Position numbers and translations under genes: made by a program. A stretch of 64,000 nt of DNA from Chrysophaeum taylorii (Eukaryota > Sar > Pelagophyceae > Pelagomonadales > Pelagomonadaceae): contig JAQMWT010000344.1 in NCBI GenBank assembly GCA_029834535.1, positions 124,001-188,000 on the forward strand, in the 5' to 3' direction. Shown piece after piece: positions 1 to 12,000 of the stretch. The notes beneath the pieces were generated by a model. It was not told where the DNA came from, searched no databases, and was given only the letters and a program-made list of their open reading frames with translations. The stretch's first letter is position 1, and every line of letters begins with the position of its first letter.

Positions 1-1
1 T

Positions 2-3000
2 GGGTGGCTCATGACCTTTGGTAGAGCCGACCACGGAAAATTGTGCCACGGGAACGTCGTTGATAGCCGCGCTATTCCAACCTTCGCCAAAGCCTTACAA
101 TCCGTCGAATTGATGGATTTGGATTCGCTTTCAACGCACAGCCTCGCGATCACTAAGCGTCGCGAGCTCTTGGTGTGGGGTCGGAGCGACGCCGCTGATC
201 AGCAGCCTGAAGACGAGGTGAACGGCCAGGTCGTGCCCGGAAACGAAGCAGCCGGTCGCAACGACGTATGGCCTCGATTCGTTGTGCCACTGGCCGGACG
301 GTTAGCGTCTCGGGTCGCGTGTGGATTGGGACATGTGCTCGTCCAGCTGAGCGGAGGCGAGGTATATTCTTGGGGCAACGGCGGGAACGGGAGGCTTGGC
401 CTTGGAGATGCGGCGAACCGCACGGTAGCAACCAAGGTCGCGTGCCTCGGAAGCATTGTCTACATCGCATGTGGTGCTTCTCACTCGCTGGCAATCGCGG
501 AGACGGGCACTCCATATGCGTGGGGCAAGAACAGCGAAGGCCAATGCGGCGTCGGCACGCGAGACGACGTATTGAGCCCACTGTGCATCGCGGGCATCAA
601 CGGCCCGACACTGATGCTTGTTGGCGGTTGGGAACACACACTTGCTCTTCGTCGCGACGGGACTGTCTTCAGCTTTGGGTCCGGTTACCATGATGCACGT
701 CGCGGCGCCGTACCACCAGTTCTTGGCCACGGAAACACTGACCGTCAGCTCGCGCCGAAACGCGTCGAGCTCCTTGCGTCAGAGTGCGTCACGCACGTTG
801 CCTGCGGCTGGGACCATTCGTTGGCCGTCACAAATAATGGCGTCCTCTACACCTGGGGATCAGGCACTCACGGCAAGCTCGGCCACAACGACGAGCGAAG
901 CCGTGACGTGCCAACGAGCGTTGCCAAGCTTGCGCAACACAGAGTTGTGCTGGCCGGAGGCGGCTGCGAACATAGTGCAGCTATCACTTCGTGTGGTGAA
1001 CTCTATACTTGGGGACAAAGCGACGGTGGCCGTCTCGGATTGAGTCTTCCTGTTGGTGCTGAATCTGGCGTCGGTCCTTCTGAACTCTCTCCGAGGCGCG
1101 TCAAAACGCTTGTTTGGAAGCACCTTCGGGCCACTGGACTCTCAGTTGGCGACAAGTACACCATGATCCTCGTGCGATCCCGAGATGACAAGCCTTCTCC
1201 AGACTGGCAACAAGAAACTTTCGTTGTTCCAAACTCGACTGGGTTTCACCGAGGACATCAAGCTAAGCAGCCCGCATCGACAACGAGGTTTGACGGCACA
1301 TGGCTCCGAGCACAGCCAGCACTCCAGATTCGTGAGAACCAGTCTATTCACTCCACCCAGACGGCGCTCATAGTCCTTACCCAGCTCGAGCGTCACGCGA
1401 CTCGCTTCTTGCCTGAAGCCCCATTCTGCTACCACCCAGAAATTCTGATGAACGATCCAATTTTTCGACATCACATCGGAACGCCACCTTCCTTAAACAG
1501 CGTTCGTGCCGACGATCGTCCATCCGTGACAACGGAGCAGCAAAACGCTATAACGCCACCAAATTCGAAAAGCAATAATCTCGATGACAATGACAACGAC
1601 GAGGACCAACAGAGTTGCTTTGGTGGGGATGACGGTCGCAATGATCAAGACTCGCCGCCGCCGCCCGTTCACGAACGGAGGGAGAACCACTCATCAGCAT
1701 CCGCGACGATGTTTTCGCCGAGCACCTGGCCGTACGCAGTGGACGTATCGTTGAAAACATTCAACGCATTCGCTTCGCTCTTGGATTGCTACGTAGATCG
1801 CCTCGAAATCGAGCAGAATCCCCCGACGAAGCCCATTGTCGACATGACGCGTCTGCGGAAAGATCTCGCGCAAGCTTCGAGCCATGTATCATTGTCTACA
1901 AAGACCATAGCGTGGATTGTCTTGTGGTGTTCGCTGAGAATATTGCAAGCCAATATATTCTGGCTTTCAATGCGCGCCACTACCTTCGGTGCAGTTACGA
2001 GACGTCAGCGCGATGATCTTCCAAATGTATTTGGTGTTTGCTCAACAACAGCGACGGCCAACAGAGATGCTGGGGTGACGTCAGAGCTCGACTACGCGAC
2101 AGGAGCCACGAGCACCGCTGTTGATGATTCGCCCGAAGTCCAAGCCCTTATCTGGAACTGTTTCGCAACGAAAGAGACCTCGACGCTCGACGTGCTTACG
2201 CATATTCACGCCATCATTTTGCGCATTCTCGCTTCTGCGCGTCGACCGCACGTTGATGCGCTATCCGAACACCTGCACTTAGAAGCGGCGGAGGTGCTAA
2301 AGATCGGTTTCCCGCATTTTTATCCGTCACTATCGTCGCGTGTGAGTTTGCTTCGCTCTCTAGTTGCCGGCACCTATTCGGACAACAAGCTGCTTTTTGG
2401 AATCTTCGTTGACCTAATTACGCAGAATGACCACATATCCTCTCTTATCGTAAGCGTCCTGGACCCAACTACCAGTGCTCCTAGTTCAGTCGAACCCCCA
2501 TGCATGAATAAAACGGATTTGAGTACCATGCTCTTGCAGCTTTTCGAGCGCTGCGTCGTGAAGCCATGCGTACTTCACGACAAAACCAACGGCTCACGAC
2601 AAACGAAACACATGGAACAACTCCTGTTGACCCTGCAAAATGGTCTGATTTCCTTTTGGGCCGAGGCAAGTATCGCTCGAAAATCGCACAGCGTCCAAGA
2701 ATCACCTCGTGTGACGCCTCTCCAAGAAGTCGCGCTCGGGCATACCGAATGCGTGCTCTTGGAGGCCAGTCGTCTCCTGGATGGCTGCACTGAGAGCGTC
2801 GGGGTTCTCGCCTCACGCACCTGCATTCTACGCGCCATTGTGATGCCATTGGTGTCGTTTCTCGGAGTTGCGTTCGATACCGACATCGCGGTGACGATGT
2901 CTGCACTCCACGCAGCAACGCACCTCTTACCGACTGTGTTAGCATTGGTTATGAAGCTCGATAGCATCAATGTCAGTTTGCGCGTCTCGCCTATTCCTGA

Positions 3001-6000
3001 GACTAGCTCGTCAGCGCAGGAAGCCATTGACTGGCTTCATGACTTCGAGGCTGATGTCGCCTTCACAGCCGCAAGGCTAACGGTAACGTTTAGCAAAAAG
3101 AGTCATGAGGCTGATCACCGATCCGAGTCGCCATTCAGCTCACCGACATTCTGGCTTGACACATCCAAAATTTTTACCTTAGGAGCCGAAAATTGGCCCA
3201 AACATCTTTGCTCTTCATCGGATGATCGAAAGTCGGAGAACAACCCAAATTGTAGCTTGCGCAAGATTGCCTCCACCATTCAAAGCTGGATGTCACAAGG
3301 TTTGTACAGCAAAATGGAACACAAAAAGGAAGATCCAGACGATTCCAGTCGTGCGCAGAGTGATCTCTCCACGAGTAGCTCAGCGACGAGCCTTGGAAAG
3401 AAGCTGCGGTTGGGGTCCTTACAGGGTGACAGTTTGGAACACCTCGACTCGTTTTTGATCGACCTCGTCCAAGGTCGCCGCGGGTCGGTCGCTTCTGCGC
3501 TTGATGAATGGGTCGTAGCGTACCCGAAACCGGGTACTGACACGCTGCCAATTCCACAAATGCAACTAGCTCGCCCGAACACTGGCAGCCTCGGACGCGT
3601 CTTAGAGCCGGTCCATGCAATCGACGAGGTCGCTATAAAACGAGACATCACCGCCGCTCAAGGGCTTGAGTCCGTTAGGCATGCACTTCTGGCTATCATT
3701 CTCAAGTCGAGTGGTCGCAAAATAACCGAGGATGCGCTGCGACTTGGCCGGGTGGCTTTCGGATCTAATGGGCGCAACGACGTTGGGGTCACCATCCCCC
3801 ATGTTATATCCTCTGTCTGGCGTACTGCAGAGCACGGCGTTGAGGTCTTGGTCTCACATCTGCTGAAACCGCAATTTGGTGACAAATTCGCAAATGTGTG
3901 TGGCACTCTGGGTAAGCGTGCTGTGGAGAATGCCGAGTTTCTCCTTGGAGCCAAATGGATACCGCCCGTGGAACTCATTGCGATTGATCCAGCTTCACAC
4001 CGCATATCTCCAGCTGAGCATTTGCGCAAGTGGTCACGCGAGAATCCACGGTCTGATTGGCACGAGCTCCAAAGGCTTGTTACGGTCCTTAGTGACTGGC
4101 AGTTGGCGCAGCGCAGTGTTCTCAATGAACCATGGCTCGCTGGAGCCTTCGAGTCCGCGAGTTCACGCGAATGCAAGCACCATGACATGATTGACTTGAT
4201 GACCAACTTACGAAAAGTCGACCTGGCATCAGAACCTACACATCTTGTGTCATGCGATGCTCCGATTCAGCTCGCAGAACTCGTACGATTCTTAGTCACT
4301 CCCATATCTCGTCCGGCGTTTTTCGAAGCGATGCATAGCAGGAAGTTACGCGCGCGGGTTAGGGCCGCGAGCGCCGACATACTTCATCATCTCTTGTACA
4401 CGCTAGGCGTCGCTGCCCCAAAACGCGAGGTCATCGCAGTCTTAGGGCGAGTCATGAGCATCCGCGCGATTCCCTCCAACTCCAATGGCTATGGGACCAA
4501 AAACCAAAGCTATTACTCCCACTTTCTGGACGATCTCAGCGGTGCTGGCCCAGCAGCGATAGGCGCTGTCCAAGACTCGGTTTCGCGCTTGTACTCTTTG
4601 CTTGCCCATTTTTTGGACAATTCGCTCGAGAGCAACCCACATACTGAGATATCTGCTGTGAACGATCCCAAAATCATCGACAACCACGCCGCGATGCAAC
4701 TTGCGTTAATCCAAGCGCAGGCCATCAAGTTGCTTCCGAGAAGCCCATTGTTACATGTGAACAGTCAGAGCCCCAAATTTGAGGCAAAAATGATCGCGGA
4801 TTTCTTTCTATTTGACTCATTGCCAGTCATCATCCACGCTCTAGGCAATCTCCTGGGAAAATCAGCGGACATCTTGGCGTTTCCCCACAGTCATATCATT
4901 CGGCTTTGTGTCGGTCGTCTTGAGCCTTGGTTTCCTTGGGATCGCGTGGATCCAAGGCAATCGGTGCGCACGAACTGTAACGACCAGGACAGGGAAACGC
5001 GCCATAACTTAAGTTCAAGCGCTTTGTATCCACGACACGCGATCAACCATGCAAGTTGGCTCACGCTTCGCCTCTTGGCAATCCAGCTATGTGTGGTCCA
5101 AATGTGTGAGACACCAGCAAGAGATGCGACGGCATTCGAATCTAGAATGAGCGCGAGCAAGCCGGCAGCATTGTGCCTAACGTACGAAGCAGCAGTCACC
5201 GCGCTATTCGACGTGATGTTGGTCGAGGTCACTCGTGTCCACGATCGGCTCGAAGAACTCCTGAGACTCAAGAGTCGGTTCGTGCGAGCTCATTCTCGAG
5301 CCGACTCGGCTTTGCTCTTTGGTGGTATTCTCGCTCTTGGGACCGAGAGTCGTGTCTCGATCGACATTGGAGAACTGAGCTCGCGAAACAGTTACTCATT
5401 GTGTTTTTGGGTGTGGCTACCAGAGCGACCCTATGCCGATAACAATGCGGCCTCTCGCAGATATGCCTGCGTAACTTCAAGCACGATCGAGCATCCCTCG
5501 AAGAAATCTTGGATGAGCGACAGGCAATGGGCACATCCACGTGTCGTCCTCGGATACGATCCTGAAAGTGGCTGGTACGTCGAATTTCACATGGTCGTGA
5601 CAAAAGCGTCAGACAAAGCGACGGAAGAAGAGTCACAACACTCCGCTCAAGGTAATGCATCAGGCATGGTTGACTTGCCCTGCATCCGCAGCAACCGGGT
5701 GCTTCCGACAAATGCATGGGTGCATGTGTGCTGCACTCTGAGCGTGTGTCACGCACACAACGTCGATGGTGAACAAAAATCAAGAGCGACTGCGTTCACT
5801 TCGCAGCTCTATGTCAATACGACACTCGCCGCAACGGAAAGTGTTACTGTGCTTCGCTACTTAAAGATTGCTTGCAGAGAACTGGTTGTTGGTGGGCCGC
5901 TCACTGCGTTGAGCACCGATGCTACTGCACTTAATGCATTAATTGCGGACGTTGGTTGGCACTGTTGCGTGCTCCAGGCCGACGCAATTGAAGACTTATA

Positions 6001-9000
6001 CGCCGGAGATATTCAAGGAATACGACAAGCACACCATGCACAAGTCGGCGCATATGCGTTCAACCTCATAGTGCTCCTCGACCACCTCTCGCAGACCAGC
6101 ACCGGCATTGCCTGTCTCACGGCCTCCCCATGGCCGACACTGCTGACGAAGATGCTACGTGTCAGTGGGACTTCGGCTCAGTTTCACATCTTGCGAATGC
6201 TACGCACGCTTGCCGGACCGACAGCTCCCGACTTTCTTCTTAGTCTTCGGGAGGCATCGAAACCCAAGGTTGACGACAATGGCGATGATTCTATTTCTGC
6301 GCTGGCCCAAGCAGCCGGAAGTGGAGCAAATCTCGCCAGCGCGCTTCGCAGGAGCGCGGCACACTCCGTCATAGAGCAACTTTGTCGCTTGCTCGGCGAA
6401 GCCAGCTTTCCTGTCAACAAGCATAATGAAGCCCTGGCGTTGCCCTTCGCGCAATCTGAGCCCCACCCCGTGTTTTGCTCTACTCTGGCCGCGGCTCCTG
6501 TTGTCGAGGTATTTGGCGCGTGTGACCAAGAAGTACCCAGGTGTTCTCATCTTCACAATGGCGACGGTGAGAACTTGACATGGAGCCTTGGATGCGGTGT
6601 CGGGGGAAGCGCTCGTCTACAACTCGTCGACACTGACCACCACAGTCTCGTTTCTGAGATCGTCATGCTCCTGAGATGGCTTCTCCGAGCTCCAGGCTGG
6701 CGCGAGCCTATGGTGGCTTGCTTTGGTGCTGCACTCTCGGAAACACCCAGCATTCTCAAGAATTTGGATGCGGACACAACCAACGAAGCGAGTCAGTGTC
6801 AGAAGGGAGCTCTCGTAGCCGCGCTCCACGTGATGGGTGGACACATCGAAGGACCGCGCATAGGCATGAGAGTGGTCATTCCCGCAGGGCTCGAGGCAGT
6901 GCTGTCCAGTTGTAAGTACAGGTTTTACCGCGCCTCGCGCGGAACAGTGATACATTTTTCCACCACGTATGGCAAGGCATTCGTGTATGTCGACGAAAAT
7001 GATCTCGAAAATGTGCTCTTGATGCACGAACCCAACGCCTTTGAGTCAACAGATCCATTCAGAATGCGCGACGGTTTGGCGGGTGTTGGACTTGTGCTGC
7101 CATTGTCAGAGCTGACATGTGAGTTGGAGGTGCGCGAAGAAGCTGGCATGGCGTCTTTACCCGAAAGCGCTATTTCTGGCATTGGGGAACTCATTCGCCA
7201 CGAGCCACACTTTGCGAATGACAATCATGTTGCGAGTGATAGCATGGAATGCGAGAGCGACATGTTAGCTAACTGCGAAGAAAAAATTGCGGATCGTAGG
7301 CAAACGACGCGCGTACTTTGTGGGTGCCACTTACGCTGCCACGCGTTGCGAGCAATCGCTCGCCAGGCAAACTTCGCAACGTGTGCCTTTTCATTCGTCG
7401 TGGCCGACTTCTTGAGGCCGCTCTTGTCGCAAGCGTCCATCGATATCGCAACGGTCCCCACCACCATTTTCGGCGACAAGACGATGAGCACCTTGCAGAA
7501 GTCAACAATTGACACCTTTTTGATGAAGTTTTGCGGCGCACCCTCGGGGTATAGTGCCGAGGGCTCTTCGAAACGGAGCTCGAATGTCGAGCAAAGATCT
7601 GCCAAAAAACTGTCCCCGACCGACATCATTGCCGAATTGGAACGGTTCGCCCAGGCCGCCTGGAGCCGATTCTCTGGGTTGGCTGTCCCTGTGCGCATGC
7701 CCTGGCAGCATGAGTCCCAGCGAAAAGTGCAGCAAGGCCTCGAGGCGATCGCTGGAGACGTATCTATCGACGGGCATCGAGTTTGCGCGGTTCGACACTT
7801 CCCTTCGGTCCGACTCAAAGGTGTCTCTCTCTACGGCGGCGACCTCTCGAGTGATGCAAGATCGGAGCTCGTTGCGGGAGGGCGTTGGTACTATGAGGTG
7901 GTTCTCTTGACCGACGGCTTGATGCAAATTGGGTGGGCAGATGTCGGATTCGTGTGCGACCCCGTCCGCGGCCAGGGTGTCGGTGACCACACGCATTCCT
8001 GGGCGATCGACGGCTTCCGACAAAAGCGATGGTGTCTCAACTCCGCGAATTACGGAGAACGCTGGCAAACAGGCGATGTGCTTGGTGCCCTTCTCGACCT
8101 CAATCTGTATGAGATGCGTTTTTTTCTTAATGGGCGTGATCTCGGCGTCGCGTTCCGGGGTTTCAGGGCGCAGGGTCTGTATCCCGCGGCGTCGCTGAAC
8201 GATGGGCAGGCTGCGCACTTCAATTTTGGTCCCTCACAGTTCATGCATCCTCCGTCGGGCATCGACGGCCTGCCCTTCCGTGCGGTCGCGGACGCGACCC
8301 AGACGGTGCGATCGCATTCACAAGGGTCCCAACGATCACATTCGCGCGGGTCCCAAGCAGACTTGGTAAGCTGTCTTGACGGCACAACACCATTGGAGGG
8401 GACCAACGCTGTTGCAGGGAACCAGGCTGGGGATCAGCAGTTCCTGAACGTGGTTCCAGCAAGCACGGAACCAGCGGCATCGAGCGGCCCAAGTGGGGCC
8501 GAGCTGGCCGTCTTGCGGGCACGAGGAGCGGTAGCCTCGACCGAGGAGGATATCATGGCGGAGATCGAGCTCAGACAACAGCATCTGATCGAGAACTTGA
8601 TCGGAATGGGATTCCCCGTCGAATGGGCGATACGTGCTTCCGAGAGCTGCGACGTCACGCTAAACGAATCGGTGGCCATTGCCTGGATCATCGAACGCAT
8701 GGGCGAAGAAAATGAGAAGGTGGATGACATAGATAACTACAACGCGAACTACAACGATGATGGAGAAGACTATGAGGCTGACGGCGCGGATGTCGGAGAT
8801 TCGACGGCCGGCCTAGCCTCCGATGCCTTCAGCTCGGATCGCTACCATCTCGATGAATACTACCATCATTGCGCCAATGCTGCGGCGGCGGCAGCTGCAG
8901 CTGCGTCCGGTGGCTCGAACGCCGCCAACGACAAAGATACAGGCTACGGTGAATTTGGCCAAGACACAGGCGGCGGAGCAGCCAGTAGCGGCGACAGAAT

Positions 9001-12000
9001 GCCCGCGCAACTCCAACACGACGGCGAAATGGGGTGCGACTCGTTGTACGACCGGGTATACTTTCCCAGCCTCCCGCACGTTTCTGAGTCAAGCGTGCCA
9101 AAGCTCGCCTTGGACAGCGAGGACGACAGGGGTCACCAAATCGAATATCGCGAATACACCCATTTCGCGCAGAGCGCTGTTTTTGACTCCGTTAGTAGCT
9201 TTATCGGGGATGTGAACAATGATGAGCTGGCAATCCTCGTTGTGATCACATATGGTATGCTTGCTGTTTTATACGCGCGAGCGGCGTGCATGAATGTGTT
9301 CAGCCACATCGAAGTACAACAGGATCAACGAGTGGAACACCCTGAGCGACCTTTGGTTGTCCACTCGGCTTCATCCCGACGGCTGCTCGTGCCGCTTGCC
9401 GATGCCATCGTCATCGCACTATGCAAGCAGGACTCATACTCGTCATTGATCAAGTTGCTCAAATTAGTGATCTTTAGAGCTGCAGTGCCACCAAGCTCGT
9501 TCGAAGCAGATATGTGCACACCGTCTCAATGGAGATTGCTGAACTTGGGCTTGAGTTGCATCAACAAATGGTGCGATCCGCGGTTGCATGTTCACATCCA
9601 CTTCGCGCAGTACGTTGGACTCCACCCCCTCGAATGCATTGCCACAGGACACAAATTGCTAACGTATTTCGCGTTTTACCGACATCAATCCGGAGAATCC
9701 TACGACGATTCATCTGAGGTCTATCAAACCGTGATTCCTACTATCTTGTCACTTGTGGTCGATGAGGCAGTCTCGAGCTTGGAGAGTGCCAATCACCACG
9801 ACTATGACCATGTGGATTGGAATGACATGCGCCAGTGTCAACAAACGGACTACGAAGCTCTTGCGTTGCCAAATGTCCGATGGGCAACATGGACCCTCGA
9901 AACAATGATGTCTCTCGCCGAGGACCTGCTGTCTATAGGTGAGTTGAGAGTCGCGCAAGATAGTGCCATCGTGAGCGGTCTCTTTGAAGTCTTTTCTGCC
10001 GGTCTCTTTGGGAGCTTGCTCGACACGGCGCGCAACAGCAATAATACCCTCCGGGAGACGGCGTTCCGATTGTGCGCTCGAATATTATGTGCCATCGGCA
10101 TTTTCATAGACAAGTCCGAAAGCGCGGGCCAGGTCGCATCATCACTCCTTCCGTCATTGCCCGAAAATTTCATCTCCATCATGCGCGAGAGACAGCTCTT
10201 CGGCATGTTCAGCTCCCAGTTGCGCAAGGAAATCACGTCCCGCGTCTTATTCTCCCCATACTTGCAGAGTCTCATGTCGATGCTTCTCCAGTGGAGACTT
10301 GTTCACAGAGCAATCACCGCCAACGAAGCATCAGAGAACGATGAAATTGGACTCGCTGAAGAAGACCCCGCTGTGTGTTCGTGGCAAATGGATTACGAGT
10401 CGGTAAAATCACGCGCAGAAGGTGACAGCACCCTGGAACTCACGATTGAAGAGATCACCGCGACAAGCGTGTCGCTGTCGTGGGGAGGCTGTGATTATCC
10501 TTCAAATGACGAGCCCCCGGCAGGACAGGGCAACATCGGCGAAGGCAAGCATTGCGGCGTGCGTTACTCGCTGCAATCAAGTATCGCGAGCTCGTTTGGC
10601 TCTGAGCCTTTGGCGGAAGTCGCGTGCGACCTCAACGCGAACGGCTTCTTCGTGCTAGACGGTCTTAATGCGGACACCTGCTATCGGCTTCGGCTCGCGC
10701 GTGTAAAGTTGCAAGGGTACTGCTCCGTTCCCGCGCCCGCGCCAGGGCCAGCAACGATCCTCAAGGATGACGAAGCACACGCCTGGGAAGCTTCCCTGTC
10801 GGTCTTTGAGGACGAAGCACGCGTGCCAGACAACAACAAGAGCTCTCCCGCAGGAGGTGCTAGCGTTGCTTTCGGGTCCATCGTGACCGTGGTGACGATG
10901 CGAGAGATATTACTAAAGCTGAATCCGGCGGCTTCGGGACCAAACTTGGTGCTCTCGAACGATAATGCGACCGTGACGAATCGCCAAAACAAGAAATGGA
11001 ATGCGTGCTTGGCTACGACGGGATTTAGCTCGGGTGCACATTCGTGGGAGGTCCGGGTTGACCGGTGTGTCTCCAAGAACATATTCATCGGTGTTGCGCG
11101 CGCCGAGAGCACGATGGAAAACTACATTGGTAGCGACTGTCACGGCTGGGGCTACCTGGCCAACAAAGCGATCTGGCACAACAAAGGAAAAATCCGCAGT
11201 TACGGCGAGCTCTTCAAGGAAGGCGACACAATCGGGGTGCACCTCGACATGGATGCTGGAAACCTCTGGTTTAGCCGAAACGGTCGCGACCTTGGTGCAG
11301 CGGTCGAGGGCTTGGATGGGAACTTGTATCCGGCCTTTTCGCTCTACAACAAGGGCGACCAGCTTACGCTTCTTCCCCCAGAGGCGAGGGTTGGCTACGG
11401 CAACGTGACGGCGACCTCGCCCATGCACGGTACGGCCGTTGCGGAGGATATTGTGGTCCGTGCGACCAGTGCACTGGAAATATTGCAAGTCCTTCCGATC
11501 ATTCCAACCAGGGCTGCGCGGTCCAAGGTTGTTGTTGCTCCGGAGGCATCGATAACATCGACAACACGACGACGCGAGGAAGTTGTGCCGTCGACGCTGC
11601 CAATGGCTGCAGCTCGGAAAGTATTACATTCCTGGAAGCAATGGAAACTCGGTTTCGTGACACGAGCCTGGGCAAGCGACGGCCGGCTAGTGACGCTTAA
11701 CACGTCGCCAGCGGCGTGCTCTTCTTTCAAAATGAAGCCCGGCGACCAGATTGAATCTCTGCGCGGGTTGGCCACCGTTCTTGGAATGGCGGATCACCAA
11801 TTATGGTACGCTCTCGATGCTCGCGAGAAAACCACGCGGTCATCGTCCACGCACGTTGCGTCGCGCTGGTCTCGACGGCAAGTGTTCGAGATGCGAGCCA
11901 AGCCCCTCGAATACAAATTTCTTCCGGCACCGTGTCTCGAAGAAAAAGGGTGCAGAGAGTCTTCAATAGATGTCGACGACGTCGACTTGTCGGTCGCGAC